Shown here piece after piece: positions 1 to 10,339 of a stretch of 64,000 bases of DNA; position 1 is the first letter of the stretch; each line of letters opens with the position of its first letter. The translations under genes and the position numbers were made by a program. The stretch comes from Planctomycetota bacterium (lineage in GTDB: Bacteria > Planctomycetota > Phycisphaerae > UBA1845): the NCBI GenBank assembly GCA_030616775.1, contig JAUWWQ010000001.1, forward strand, positions 113,419 to 177,418, in the 5' to 3' direction. The notes beneath the pieces were generated by a model, which worked only from the letters and a program-made list of their open reading frames with translations, was not told the DNA's origin and searched no databases.

Positions 1-1242
1 CCGGCCTGGAGCTGCATGGCCGCCAGCAAGGACCCCGGCACGCTGGGCATCTACGGGTTCCGCAATCGCGCCGATCACTCGTATGACAAGCTCAGCATTG
101 CAACGTCGCTGGCCGTCAAGGAACCGCGCATCTGGGATATCCTCAGCACCTATGGCAAGCAGTCCACCGTGGTGGGCTTCCCAGGCACCTATCCCATTGT
201 AAGGCCGATCAACGGCCATATGATCACCAGCTTTCTCACGCCCGATACGACTGACCCGAAAATCACCTGGACGCATCCACCGGCCCTGAAAAACGAGATC
301 AACAAGCTGGTCGGCGAATACATGGTTGACGTCAAAGGTTTCCGGACGGATGACAAGAAGTGGCTGCTCGAGCAGATCTACCTGCTGAATGACAAGTGCT
401 TCCGTGTGGCCCGGTATCTGCTTAATAACAAGCCGTGGGATTTATTCTGGATGGTCGACATGGGAGTGGACCGTATTCACCACGGCTTTTGGTCGTCCAT
501 GGATGAGTCCCACCATCGATACGAACCGGGAAACGAGTTCGAAAGCGCTGTCTTTGATTATTACAAGCATATAGACGAGCAGATCGGCAAGACGCTGGAG
601 TGCATCGATCTCGACAAGACGGCCGTCTGGGTGGTCAGCGATCACGGCTGCAAGGGTATGGTCGGCGGCTGCATGTTTAACCAATGGCTGATGAACGAAG
701 GTTATTTGCACTTTGTGGAGCCGGTCGAACCCGACCAGAAGTTCGCTGTCAAGGATATCGACTGGTCCGGGACAACAGCATGGGGAGAAGGCGGCTACTA
801 CGGCCGGCTGTTTATCAACGTCGAGGGCCGGGAGCCGAACGGTAAGGTAAAACGCACTCACTACGAATCCTTCCGCAATGAGTTGGTTGAGAAGATCGAG
901 GCCATCAAGGATCACGAGGGAAACCTGATGGGTAACAAGTGCTACAAGCCGGAGGAGATCTACGACAAGGTTAACGGCGTGTCGCCGGATCTGGTTGTGA
1001 TCTTTGGCGATCTTCGCTGGCGGTCTGTGGGTACGGTCGGCAGCAACAGTATCCACACTTTCGAGAATGACACCGGTCCCGACGATGCCAATCACGCTCA
1101 GGAGGGGATGTACCTCTATTCTCACCCATCCTTACCGGCCCGCGGCCGCGTCGATAGCCCGACACTGTACGACGTCGCACCGACAATTCTCACCCAACTC
1201 GGCCTGCCCATCCCGGGCGGCATGAAGGGCAAGCCCCTGTAG
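1..1242 (+). CDS. Alkaline phosphatase superfamily phosphodiesterase/nucleotide pyrophosphatase-like protein (5' end missing)
   Basis: The frame is open to the window edge: codons before the first ATG (16) read PAWSC and continue the protein, so the true start lies outside. The visible 413 residues match the type I phosphodiesterase/nucleotide pyrophosphatase branch of the alkaline phosphatase superfamily. The N-terminal part resembles the catalytic-residue region of this family (SCMAASKDPGTLGIYGF). WMVDMGVDRIHHGFW and VVSDHGCKGM supply Asp/His ligands for the two metals, and SPTLYDVAPTILTQLGLPIP is the usual C-terminal stretch. Such enzymes hydrolyse phosphomono- or diesters, but no substrate can be read here. 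The gene converges on the FG-GAP gene that ends at 1292. Family assignment is firm; specificity is open. Confidence 0.85.
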   Translation, partial: PAWSCMAASKDPGTLGIYGFRNRADHSYDKLSIATSLAVKEPRIWDILSTYGKQSTVVGFPGTYPIVRPINGHMITSFLTPDTTDPKITWTHPPALKNEINKLVGEYMVDVKGFRTDDKKWLLEQIYLLNDKCFRVARYLLNNKPWDLFWMVDMGVDRIHHGFWSSMDESHHRYEPGNEFESAVFDYYKHIDEQIGKTLECIDLDKTAVWVVSDHGCKGMVGGCMFNQWLMNEGYLHFVEPVEPDQKFAVKDIDWSGTTAWGEGGYYGRLFINVEGREPNGKVKRTHYESFRNELVEKIEAIKDHEGNLMGNKCYKPEEIYDKVNGVSPDLVVIFGDLRWRSVGTVGSNSIHTFENDTGPDDANHAQEGMYLYSHPSLPARGRVDSPTLYDVAPTILTQLGLPIPGGMKGKPL

Positions 1243-1291
1243 TAACGCCCTGATGCGGTAATCACCCCGGACTCATTCACATAGTCAGGGT

Positions 1292-4200
1292 TCACCGATC
1301 TGTCATAGGAAGCTGCATGATGGTGGGTCTACTTGGCCGTGTGTTATAGGTGCGAAGGTAGTGTTGCAGTTTGGGTGTCTCAGGATAGTGCTCCGACGCC
1401 GAGTATGGGTAGCCGGACATACCGTGGAAGGGCAAGGGGGTTACGGTCTCGGAGAACTTGGTGTTCAAATCGCCGTCTTTGACCCAGCCATCGGCATAGA
1501 AGACAAAATCCCGCACCCAGCCGGCGGGCAACGCAGGCAGAGAGGCGGCGTCAAAGCGCAGCGATAATTCATCGCCCGGGCCGAAGATAACATACATGTC
1601 ATCGGGGTTGGCTAATAGTGAGGTCACGTCACCATAACGCGTGAAGAAACCCGCGGGCGGGTTCCACGATCCCGTCGGACTCACGCTCGCGTAGTCGAAC
1701 CGTTCGTAGCCGTGGGCATCGCGGGTCATCCTGGAGAAGCCGCGGTAATGCAAATCTGCATCCATGACGGGCAACTCGGTTATGCGGCAGCGGTCGGCCT
1801 GGTCCCTCGTCGAAACAAAGATTCGATCAAAGTAGACCCGCATGTTCGTGGATAAGCGGACGTGGTAATCGTCGCTGGGAAAAAGGCCGGTCAAATCCAC
1901 CGGCACGACAATGCCCTTGCTGGTCGGCAGGCCGACGGACTCGATTGCGGTGCGCCAGCTCCCCTGATCGTTGCGGACTTCCAGTGATAGAGGCGTCAGT
2001 TGGAAACGCGGATCCTGGCCAATGGCCATCCCCACACTTGACTCTGGCCAGTAAATCCAACTGTCCAGAAAAAGCACGATTTGCCCGGCTCCCGACAGAT
2101 CACCGAGATCAAGCGTAAGGGCGTGGGGTTCGGCCAGCCCGTCGTACTGCCGCACTAGCGGGAAAGTTGGAAACCGACCATCTCGCTCCAGAATCAGCTC
2201 AAGTACGTCAACACCACGGTGGTCAACCGCTAAGACCGGTGCCCGCTGTTCCGCCACGGCGAAGAGCTTGTCCTCCGGCGGTGGAGAGCTGAACATCTCA
2301 TTGGGAATAACCTCGAGTTCGGCAGGGTGATCCACAACGCGCAACGTAATCTGATCCGCATAGGTGATCTCTCGCAACTCCTCAGTGAGTCGCAACTGGT
2401 AGGCTCCATCCTTGGCGACGAGCTGGTGTGATTTAATCTTGGTCAGCTCGGTGTTATCGAGCGGGTAATAGACCCCGGGTGCCATGGGTACACCCAGCGG
2501 CCCGATGCCGAGAATCTCGTTGACCAGCTCGAACCTGCTACCATTGTAGGAGTATAGAAAGGCACACGAAGCCGACACTTTGACATACTGTTCAATCGTG
2601 AGGACATCGTTGATCGAAGGACGAATGACGTTCTGGGCCTGCCCGTTGGGCCACACTACGCGCACCACGTTCAGCTTCTTTAGATTACCAATCCCGAAGT
2701 GTACGGGCCCCTCGCAAACGGTCTGTCTCTGATAATGCCCACCGGATGAGATCTCCACACTAGCTCCATAGGCGCTTCTATTTACCTTTTTGCCAACCAG
2801 GCGCACATTGAGCCAGTTCGCCGGTTTGGAATCGTCGTTTCTCAAGAGCACTGGGCCACGACCGCGTGTTTGCAGAACTATGTCCACATCTCCGTCGCCA
2901 TCCACGTCGCCTGTGGCAATATCGGCGATCCGGCCCCACGAGGTATTGAGCCCGACCGGCTCTGAAATGTCCATGAAACGGCCTGCACCCGCGCCAGCCA
3001 GCAGGATGAGTGATCCGCCGTCGGCGGCCAACAACAGGACGTCAGACCAGCCATCGTTGTTATAATCGAAGACCTGAATCCGTCCCACCCCAGCTCCGGT
3101 CAACACTTCCGGCAATGGGATGGCCTCACCTTGGAAGTGTGCACGCCCGTCATTCGTATAAAGATAGAGTCTCTTCCCGACGGCAACCAGCAGATCGGGC
3201 TTGCCATCCCTGTTGAAATCACCTTCCGCCACCGCCCGGGCCTCCCCGTCGATAGACGGAGAAAATAAACCGCCATTAGTGAACTTGCCCATGCGGGCGT
3301 TAAGAAAAAGCCGCGAGGCGGTATCAGCATTGCTGATGAAGAGATCAATATCGCTGTCCGCATCGAAGTCGGCGAAAAGGGCATCCTGGGTTTGAGCACA
3401 GCCGGCAAGTAGTCCTGCTTCATCGGTCTGGTCGGTAAATGTGCCGTTGCCGTTGTTGCGCAGGAGGGTGTTGAGCTCACCACGAAGATCGCTGGGAAAC
3501 GAGAACTGCTCCACCTCTGTGGGGGGAGTCAGATCCAGGTGATTCCCCACAAAAATGTCCAAATCATTGTCGTGGTCATAGTCGAAGAATGACACTGTGC
3601 GCCCAAACTGCGGCTCATCCACGCGGGCTGATTTCGAGACGTCTTCAAACGTACCGTCACCCTTGTTGTGATAGAGCACATTCGGACCGTAGTTGGCAAC
3701 GTACAGGTCGAGGTGACCGTCATTGTCGTAATCGCCGAAGACAGCATCCAACCCCATCCGGTTGTCACCTACACCGGCCGATTCGGTAATGTCCACGTAG
3801 CGTCCGTTGCCCTCATTGCGAAACAATCGGTTGCCGGAAGTCTGCGGGCTAGGTGTGCAGTTGACGATGTAAATGTCCAAGTTGGTGTCACCATCATAGT
3901 CAGCCAGCGATACAGCCCCCCCGACTAACGGCACGTAACGATCCCGGATCTCAGCTTCGTTGTAGTCAGCCCGATTGAAATGCTCCGGCGTCGGTGCCAG
4001 CGGCGCTGATGGCTTAATTCCAACGTCCAGACCGGAGGCTCTCGTCGCATCTACAAACCGGCTCGTCCCTATGGGGCAAGGCACCAGGTCCTTGGTCAAA
4101 CGCGGAGCTTGGATGATATAGGTGTACTTGCTGCGCTCCAGAGCCTCGGCGGTCTTGTCCGCCTCGTCAACCGTATCCTTGACGAGGTCAAAAACCTCCC

Positions 4201-4813
4201 GATGGCGTTTGGCATCGTCGATCTTACCAAGCCGCCGGTACAACGTGATTAGTTGGTAGTGGGAGCTGGGATGCTGCGGGGTAATCTCAACGGCACGTTT
4301 AAAGGCGCTGACTGCGTCCTCATAACGCTGCAGGAACTTATAGCATACTCCAAGGTTGTAATAGGCGCCCATACATTTTGGATCGCGAGCGCTAACGTGC
4401 TTGAGGCTTTCGATCGCCTTCTCATATTCGCCCCGACGTTTTTGCGCGATGCCCTGAATGTAGTAGACGCCAAGGAGATCCGGATTGAGCACCCGGGCTT
4501 GATCAAGCATGTGGAGCGACTCTTCGTACTCGGCCGCGCGCATCATGACCAGTGCCAGGTTGAAGTGGTCTATGGCTGAATCGGGAAGCAACTCTATGCA
4601 GCGTCGGAATTCCTCGGTGGACTCTGCGAACTTGTCGTTCTCATAATAGGCCTTGCCGATCAGACGTCGGGCATCCAGCTCGGCGTTGATAGCTTCGCTA
4701 CGTGGCTCTGCCAGAACCGTCGGACTTGCCCAACAAAGAGCAACCAGGGCGAAGGCTACCGTCCTTGCCAACCATCTGGTACCGCGCACAGATTGCTGCT
4801 CGCAGTTCGTCAT
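1292..4813 (-). CDS. Secreted TPR + FG-GAP/VCBS + ASPIC/UnbV protein (CRTAC1-like), 1173 aa
   Basis: Start taken at ATG 4813 (MTNCEQQ) because it places a signal peptide, WLARTVAFALVALCWASP, near the N-terminus; a TTG at 4852 would add 13 residues. Domains in order: about five TPRs (roughly residues 45-215), many FG-GAP/VCBS repeats with Asp-rich calcium loops such as DYDGDTNLDIY and DYDNDGHLDLYVANYG (about 250-690), an ASPIC/UnbV module (NWLNVRLVGKKVNRSAYGA onward), then about 400 residues that I do not recognise. The FG-GAP repeats should form an extracellular beta-propeller. It lies 48 bp upstream of (3' to) the next minus-strand gene, with the same modules in the opposite order, so the two are probably an operon and perhaps partners. 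Function unknown beyond extracellular binding. Confidence 0.85.
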   Translation of the reverse strand: MTNCEQQSVRGTRWLARTVAFALVALCWASPTVLAEPRSEAINAELDARRLIGKAYYENDKFAESTEEFRRCIELLPDSAIDHFNLALVMMRAAEYEESLHMLDQARVLNPDLLGVYYIQGIAQKRRGEYEKAIESLKHVSARDPKCMGAYYNLGVCYKFLQRYEDAVSAFKRAVEITPQHPSSHYQLITLYRRLGKIDDAKRHREVFDLVKDTVDEADKTAEALERSKYTYIIQAPRLTKDLVPCPIGTSRFVDATRASGLDVGIKPSAPLAPTPEHFNRADYNEAEIRDRYVPLVGGAVSLADYDGDTNLDIYIVNCTPSPQTSGNRLFRNEGNGRYVDITESAGVGDNRMGLDAVFGDYDNDGHLDLYVANYGPNVLYHNKGDGTFEDVSKSARVDEPQFGRTVSFFDYDHDNDLDIFVGNHLDLTPPTEVEQFSFPSDLRGELNTLLRNNGNGTFTDQTDEAGLLAGCAQTQDALFADFDADSDIDLFISNADTASRLFLNARMGKFTNGGLFSPSIDGEARAVAEGDFNRDGKPDLLVAVGKRLYLYTNDGRAHFQGEAIPLPEVLTGAGVGRIQVFDYNNDGWSDVLLLAADGGSLILLAGAGAGRFMDISEPVGLNTSWGRIADIATGDVDGDGDVDIVLQTRGRGPVLLRNDDSKPANWLNVRLVGKKVNRSAYGASVEISSGGHYQRQTVCEGPVHFGIGNLKKLNVVRVVWPNGQAQNVIRPSINDVLTIEQYVKVSASCAFLYSYNGSRFELVNEILGIGPLGVPMAPGVYYPLDNTELTKIKSHQLVAKDGAYQLRLTEELREITYADQITLRVVDHPAELEVIPNEMFSSPPPEDKLFAVAEQRAPVLAVDHRGVDVLELILERDGRFPTFPLVRQYDGLAEPHALTLDLGDLSGAGQIVLFLDSWIYWPESSVGMAIGQDPRFQLTPLSLEVRNDQGSWRTAIESVGLPTSKGIVVPVDLTGLFPSDDYHVRLSTNMRVYFDRIFVSTRDQADRCRITELPVMDADLHYRGFSRMTRDAHGYERFDYASVSPTGSWNPPAGFFTRYGDVTSLLANPDDMYVIFGPGDELSLRFDAASLPALPAGWVRDFVFYADGWVKDGDLNTKFSETVTPLPFHGMSGYPYSASEHYPETPKLQHYLRTYNTRPSRPTIMQLPMTDR

Positions 4814-4861
4814 TCGCTGGTTTTGCTCTTTTCTGTGGGGCTGGTCCCTCAAGCTGTTTCT

Positions 4862-7774
4862 CTAATCTACCCACACGCTCGCAAGGTCGGTGTCGACAGG
4901 ATCGTCCAGTCCGCGCAACTGCCTGATGTGCTCGATCAACTCCTGCTTGTCTTCAGATTTATTATAGAGCTCCAGACGGACCTTAAGCTCTTCCGAGTTC
5001 GGATACTCTACGAGCCCCTGCTGCCATGTCTGCCGAGCACTGGCCAGGTTCTTATCGAAACCCTCCTCGCGATTTTTCACATAGGAGTCTCCCAGACCCA
5101 CGTAACCCAAGGCAAAGAAATCGCGCTGTTTCACAGCCGGCAGGGCCTTCTGCATGGCGATCAACTCCGTGAAGTCCTTAATGGCCAACGGAGCGTGGTT
5201 CAGCTTGCGGGGCCAGTGCAGGTGATTCATGCCCCGAATGAACTTGGCCGTCCAGCAGTCGGGGTCGATCTCCAGGATAACGTCGAGCTCCGCGAGGGAC
5301 TTGTTCGACAACTTACCCTGACTGACAATCCCCAGCTTGGGATATGGCATTTTATCAACGTAAGCCAACGCCTTGTTCAGCCGGGGAATGATTGAATCGG
5401 GGTGTGTCTCAACAAGATCTTCAAAGAAGCGAATCGACCGGTCGAAGTAAACGTGGCCGTACAGGCGAATCAACGTACGATAGGCATTGGAATACAACAA
5501 AGCGTCAGGATCGAGATGGATCGCCTTCTCCAGCTCACTCAAGGCCGCGCCGCGCCGGCCACGCCTGTCCAGCAAGAGGGAAAACTCATAGCGCTTCTCC
5601 GGGTCGGCGGGATCGTTCTGGACAGCCTGCTTCAACCTCACATACTCTTTCTTGAAGGCCGCCTGCTCCTCCCAAGTAAGCTGCGGTTCCTCCTCGGTGA
5701 CATTTGCCGCAGCCTCGGCCGTCTTTTCCTCGCGTTCGACCTCCCGCCTTCGGGCTTCGATCTGGGCCTCTTTGAAGCGTTTACGCTCCTCGAGGAAGGA
5801 CTGCGGCGTGTTCTCAGTGTATTTGAGGAGTTGATTTGGCTTGACATTCTCGAACCGCTCCACATAGCCGGTGGGCCAGCGAATCTCAATACGGTCGATA
5901 GTCTTGCGCTGCCCGAGGCCGAAGTGCAGTCGATACGGACACTGGCTGTGGTCGCCATTGCCGCCATTGACCTCACGGATCTGCGAAACCCCCTCAGAAA
6001 CCACTGTCACTCGCGTCCCAATGGCATCGCGGTTGCAATGGGTACCGGCAAGCTCCACCTGTAGCCAATTGTTCTTGTTGCCGATGTCGTTGCGATAGAG
6101 CACACTGTCCTGACCCTGATTGGAAATGTAGACATCCAGGTCCCCGTCGTTATCGAAATCAGCAATAGCCAGCCCTCGACCGTCACCTGTGTCGGCAAGT
6201 CCGAGCTGCTCAGCCACCTCGGTAAAGACCTCGTTTCCCTCGTTGCGCCATACGCGGGACGGCTCATAACCGGCGAAGGACTTGTCGGCCAACTCAGGCC
6301 ACATCTGCGCATCGCGCGGGTTAAAACCGGGTTTGGTGACCTCAATCGCCAGATCCGCGAAGTATTCATAAGACCGATCCCCGGAGATGTATCCATTGGC
6401 CACTATTATGTCCAGGTCGCCGTCGTTATCATAATCCCAGAACCGCCCGGCCCAGCACCACCCGGCGTCGTACACATTGGTCTCGAAGGACACATCACTG
6501 AATGTCTTGTCCCCCATGTTGCGATAGAGCTGGTTGCCTTCCTTGACGTACTCCTTCGTCCAAATATTGGTGATGTACAAATCGAGCCAGCCGTCGTTGT
6601 TGTAATCGCCGAACTCGACGTTCATCCCCTTGTGAGTGTCCCAGCCAATGGCGTCGTCGGTCACATTGCTGAAGGTGCCGTCGGCGTTCACACGATAGAC
6701 ACGGTCCTGTCCGAAGTCGTTGGCCAACACAAGGTCCTGGTCACCGTCATTGTCATAGTCGCCGGCGCCGACATCAAGTGTCCAGCCGGTATCATCGATC
6801 TTGAGTTCCTTACTGGCGTCGGTGAAAGTGTCGTCACCGTTATTGCGATAAAGGACATTAGGCCCCGCGTCGCGGGCCGTCTCGAAGTCCTCGTGCATCT
6901 GGTGGGCGTCCTTCAGACTCCACAGATGGACGTTGCGAAAGTAGTTGCCGACGTACAGGTCCAGGTGGCTGTCATCATTGTAGTCGAACCAGATAGCTGC
7001 ATTGCCGTTCCCCCTGTCGCCCACGCCGGCCTCATCGGTCACGTCCGTGAACGTCCCGTCGCCGTTGCTGCGATAGAGGATGTTCCATCCCCATTTGACG
7101 ATGTATAGATCAAGGTGGCCGTCGTTGTTGTAGTCTCCCCAGACGGCGTCCATGCTGGTGCCGCGATTCTGATATACATTCAGTCTCTTCTCGCTCTTTA
7201 TGACGGAATAGATCTGCCCGGGATCGATGATTCGCCATTTGCGTCCCGGCTGCACAACAGAGACGGCCCCGTCCCCGGAGAGGGAAATGCCGTGAGCTGA
7301 AAGCGTCTGCACAAGCCGATCGGAGATGGTGCGATTGTCCAGCTCCTTCTGAAACGCGGCGTCAATGCCGAACAACAGGACTTGGTCATTGGACCGGGCT
7401 ACACCCGCTGCCTCCCCCACGTCGACGAATGTGGCGTCCCCGTTGTTACGGAAGAGTCTGTTCGGTTGATTCAGTTGTGAGTTGGTCACATACAGGTCGA
7501 TGTCACCGTCATTGTCGTAGTCAGCCGCCGCAGCGGAGGCGCCCACCGACGCCATCCACGCCATGATGCGGTTCAGCTTCATGTCCAGGACGGGTTTGTG
7601 ATGACGGTGTCGGACGCCCGCGCGATCGGTGATGTCCACGAACGCCTTGCCGGTTGCCTTGGCCTTGGGCTTTTGTTCCGTCGTGGGCGACGCATCTGCG
7701 AAACCGCCCAGGATTACGCCCATCAGCCAGAGAGAAAGGAGGATCCCTGGGCTGCTGACCTGACACCTGTTCAT
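4862..7774 (-). CDS. Secreted FG-GAP/VCBS + ASPIC/UnbV + TPR protein (CRTAC1-like), 970 aa
   Basis: ATG 7774 is preceded by GAGGGG at a good distance. A signal peptide (GILLSLWLMGVILGGFADA) is followed by FG-GAP repeats with D-x-D-x-D-G loops (AAADYDNDGDIDLYVTNS and others, about 45-570), ASPIC/UnbV (NWLQVELAGTHCNRDAIG to about 655), a charged coiled-coil stretch (FLEERKRFKEAQIEARRREV to about 710) and C-terminal TPRs (about 715-940). The domain order is the mirror of its downstream neighbour, whose TPRs come first. ASPIC/UnbV proteins of this type are abundant in Planctomycetota, Acidobacteriota and Bacteroidota with no assigned biochemical role. The role here is inferred to be extracellular or periplasmic binding. 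Confidence 0.85.
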   Translation of the reverse strand: MNRCQVSSPGILLSLWLMGVILGGFADASPTTEQKPKAKATGKAFVDITDRAGVRHRHHKPVLDMKLNRIMAWMASVGASAAAADYDNDGDIDLYVTNSQLNQPNRLFRNNGDATFVDVGEAAGVARSNDQVLLFGIDAAFQKELDNRTISDRLVQTLSAHGISLSGDGAVSVVQPGRKWRIIDPGQIYSVIKSEKRLNVYQNRGTSMDAVWGDYNNDGHLDLYIVKWGWNILYRSNGDGTFTDVTDEAGVGDRGNGNAAIWFDYNDDSHLDLYVGNYFRNVHLWSLKDAHQMHEDFETARDAGPNVLYRNNGDDTFTDASKELKIDDTGWTLDVGAGDYDNDGDQDLVLANDFGQDRVYRVNADGTFSNVTDDAIGWDTHKGMNVEFGDYNNDGWLDLYITNIWTKEYVKEGNQLYRNMGDKTFSDVSFETNVYDAGWCWAGRFWDYDNDGDLDIIVANGYISGDRSYEYFADLAIEVTKPGFNPRDAQMWPELADKSFAGYEPSRVWRNEGNEVFTEVAEQLGLADTGDGRGLAIADFDNDGDLDVYISNQGQDSVLYRNDIGNKNNWLQVELAGTHCNRDAIGTRVTVVSEGVSQIREVNGGNGDHSQCPYRLHFGLGQRKTIDRIEIRWPTGYVERFENVKPNQLLKYTENTPQSFLEERKRFKEAQIEARRREVEREEKTAEAAANVTEEEPQLTWEEQAAFKKEYVRLKQAVQNDPADPEKRYEFSLLLDRRGRRGAALSELEKAIHLDPDALLYSNAYRTLIRLYGHVYFDRSIRFFEDLVETHPDSIIPRLNKALAYVDKMPYPKLGIVSQGKLSNKSLAELDVILEIDPDCWTAKFIRGMNHLHWPRKLNHAPLAIKDFTELIAMQKALPAVKQRDFFALGYVGLGDSYVKNREEGFDKNLASARQTWQQGLVEYPNSEELKVRLELYNKSEDKQELIEHIRQLRGLDDPVDTDLASVWVD

Positions 7775-7930
7775 GTTTCATACCCCTCTTAGGTCGCTGG
7801 CACCGCCCGCCACGCAACCGCTACCAGTTCCCTTGACTGGCAACAAGTAAGGTCCTAGGTTGACCGGCAATTTAGGTTATTGACCTTTGGTGCGGACGTC
7901 AAGCTACACTTGCCGCCGAGGGTAAGCGTT

Positions 7931-10309
7931 GTGCGCTCATACTTTCGCTTGGTCACATCACGGCCGGTTCCCGTGTTGGTCATTGCGGCCACCGTAGGCT
8001 TCGCGGCCGGCGCATTCATGCTCCGGTTGACCCGAGAGACCAGCCCGGACGCATTCATCCCCGAGGACCATCCGGCCCTGGTCCTGAAGCGACAGGTCGA
8101 TGAGTCATTCGGACTCCGGGAGCCGATCGCTATCGGCGTGTTCCGGGACCGACCCGGCGGGATCTTCAACCCCGACACCCTCAGGCTGATCCGGAACCTC
8201 ACCCAGGCCATCCAGCAGCTTCCGGACATCGACCCCGATGACGTGCTCAGCATCGCTACCGAGTCGGGGGTCTACTTCGAGGACGGCGAGCCCGGTTTCG
8301 AGCGGTTGATGCGAAGCATTCCCGAGGACCCCGAGGGTCTCGAGGCACTCAAGAGCGATATCCTCGGCTACGAGCTGTACGAAGGAACACTGGTCTCGGC
8401 GGACGGCTCTGCCGCCACCATTCTGATCCAGCCGGAAGACGAAGGGCGTGCCGACGCACTCTACCGCGGGTTGGTCCGCCTAATGGGCGATCCGGCCATC
8501 ACCGAGCAGATCGTACGAGATGAACGTCTGGTCGTCGCAGGCGAGGCCGCGGTGAGAGCTCACATGGGGGTGGCCGTCTCCGACGACGCCCTGCGCATGA
8601 ACTTCATCTGCCCGGTGGTGATGGCCGTGCTCATCGTGCTGGCCTACCGGACCGTTCGGGGGACAGTCCTGCCGCTAAGTGTGATCGGCGGGGCCTCGGC
8701 CCTGGCCCTGGGGTCGATGGCTGCATTCGGCGTACCGATCTACATCGTCACCAACGGCATCTTCGTAATCATCATGGCCCTGGGTGTGGCCGACTCGTTA
8801 CATCTGCTGGGCCAGTATTACGAAGAGCAGCTCCGTCTGGCCGATCGGAGCAGGCAGGAGGTGGTCGTCGATGCGTGCATGGCCCTGTGGTACCCGTTGT
8901 TGGTGACCACTCTGACGGATATTGCCGGCTTCTTCGCCCTCTATCTGGTCGGGAGGATGCCGCCGATCAAGTTCTTCGGATTGTTTACCTGTGTCGGGGT
9001 GCTCGGGGCGCTCATCTACTCGTATGCGGTCGTGCCCGCAGGACTGATGATCGTACCGCTCAGAACAAGCGGGGCCTTTCTCAAACGCAAGACCGGCGCC
9101 CGACGATCTGGAAGCCTGGACGCCATCGGGACGATGTTGGGCAAACTTGGAGCATTCACCTTTCACCGCCGGTGGATCGTGCTCGCCGTCGGAGCCCTGC
9201 TGATGGTTATCATCGGCTGGGGTGCCTCGAAGGTCACCATCAACGATGCCCGGATCCTGGCTTTCAAAGATCACCACCCCATCTCCCGGGCCACCGCGGC
9301 CTTGAACGAACGTTTCGACGGCACCAGCCAGTTGAACATCGTGGTGACCGCAACTGAAAAGGGCGCCATGCTTCGGGCCGACGTGTTGCGCAGAATCGAA
9401 GCGTTGGAAGCGTTTACCGAGTCGCTTCCCCATGTCGGTGGGACTCACTCGCTGGTCGGATGGGTCAAGCGTGCCCATCAGAAGATGCACGAGGAAGACC
9501 CAGCCTATTACGCCATCCCCGACGATCCCTTGGACACGCGGTTTTATCTTGACGTACTGTCGGATTCCCGCACTTCACCAATGGCCCGTCTGCTGCACGA
9601 GGTCGCCGACAAGAGCTACACCCATGCCAACCTGATTGTCCGGATGAAGAGTAGCCAGTTCATCCATCAGCGCGAAGTTATAAAGCCGCTGGAAAGGTAT
9701 TTGACTGAAGAGTTCAACGATGAGTTGCTTCACGCCAGGCTGGCCGGGCGTGTTAATCTTGACTATCACTGGCTGAAAATGGTCCGTACGACCCATCTCA
9801 ATAGTGTGGTCTTCTCGGTCGGGTGTGTGCTGCTGTTGACCGGTCTGATGTTCCGTTCCGTCGTCGCGGGGCTGTTGTGCACGTTGACCGTCGGATTGGC
9901 CGTGCTGGTGAACTACGCCATTATGGGGTTTAGTGATATTCCATTGGGTGTCGGCACGTCCATGTTTGCAAGTATCGCCATCGGCGCGGGTGTCAATTTC
10001 CCGATCCACATTCTCGATCGGCTGCGGATAAACCTTCGAGCACCTGGGGCGAACCCCGGCGACGTGTTCTCCAACACGCTGGCGTTTACCGGAAGGGCCC
10101 TGTTCTTTACGGCATTTGTCGTGGCCGTCGGGTTTTTGCTGCTATGCGTCTCGGAGTTTCGCACGCTGGTCCGTTTCGGCCTGCTGATCGGCGTCGGCAT
10201 GATCGTCAGCTTCCTTGCCAGCGTCACCATCCTGCCAGCCATCGTCGCAGCCTTCAAACCCCGCTTCGTATGGGGCAACCGCGGAAACGAATCACGCCTG
10301 CCGCGGTAG
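7931..10309 (+). CDS. MMPL/RND-family membrane exporter, 792 aa
   Basis: GTG 7931 is preferred because GAGGG stands just upstream and the protein then begins VRSYFRLVTSRPVPVLVIAA, the first membrane helix. An ATG at 7880 would add 17 residues. The architecture is the duplicated RND/MMPL plan: one helix, a large periplasmic loop (about 35-220), five or six helices (FICPVVMAVLIVLAYR through LLVTTLTDIAGFFALYLVG), a second large loop, then a second helix bundle (LNSVVFSVGCVLLLTGLMF to the end). The motif GVADSLHLLGQYYEEQ is typical of the RND/Patched-like family, which exports lipids or hydrophobic compounds by proton antiport. It converges on thrC with a 30-bp gap. Substrate unknown. Confidence 0.85.
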   Translation: MRSYFRLVTSRPVPVLVIAATVGFAAGAFMLRLTRETSPDAFIPEDHPALVLKRQVDESFGLREPIAIGVFRDRPGGIFNPDTLRLIRNLTQAIQQLPDIDPDDVLSIATESGVYFEDGEPGFERLMRSIPEDPEGLEALKSDILGYELYEGTLVSADGSAATILIQPEDEGRADALYRGLVRLMGDPAITEQIVRDERLVVAGEAAVRAHMGVAVSDDALRMNFICPVVMAVLIVLAYRTVRGTVLPLSVIGGASALALGSMAAFGVPIYIVTNGIFVIIMALGVADSLHLLGQYYEEQLRLADRSRQEVVVDACMALWYPLLVTTLTDIAGFFALYLVGRMPPIKFFGLFTCVGVLGALIYSYAVVPAGLMIVPLRTSGAFLKRKTGARRSGSLDAIGTMLGKLGAFTFHRRWIVLAVGALLMVIIGWGASKVTINDARILAFKDHHPISRATAALNERFDGTSQLNIVVTATEKGAMLRADVLRRIEALEAFTESLPHVGGTHSLVGWVKRAHQKMHEEDPAYYAIPDDPLDTRFYLDVLSDSRTSPMARLLHEVADKSYTHANLIVRMKSSQFIHQREVIKPLERYLTEEFNDELLHARLAGRVNLDYHWLKMVRTTHLNSVVFSVGCVLLLTGLMFRSVVAGLLCTLTVGLAVLVNYAIMGFSDIPLGVGTSMFASIAIGAGVNFPIHILDRLRINLRAPGANPGDVFSNTLAFTGRALFFTAFVVAVGFLLLCVSEFRTLVRFGLLIGVGMIVSFLASVTILPAIVAAFKPRFVWGNRGNESRLPR

Positions 10310-10339
10310 ACGCTTTCTCAGCATAAGGGCTTGCGCGAG

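Noticed and set aside
442..1125. A 227-codon minus-strand ORF opposite the phosphatase gene
   Set aside because: It is the antisense of a clear alkaline-phosphatase-superfamily coding sequence, and its protein has no recognisable motif.
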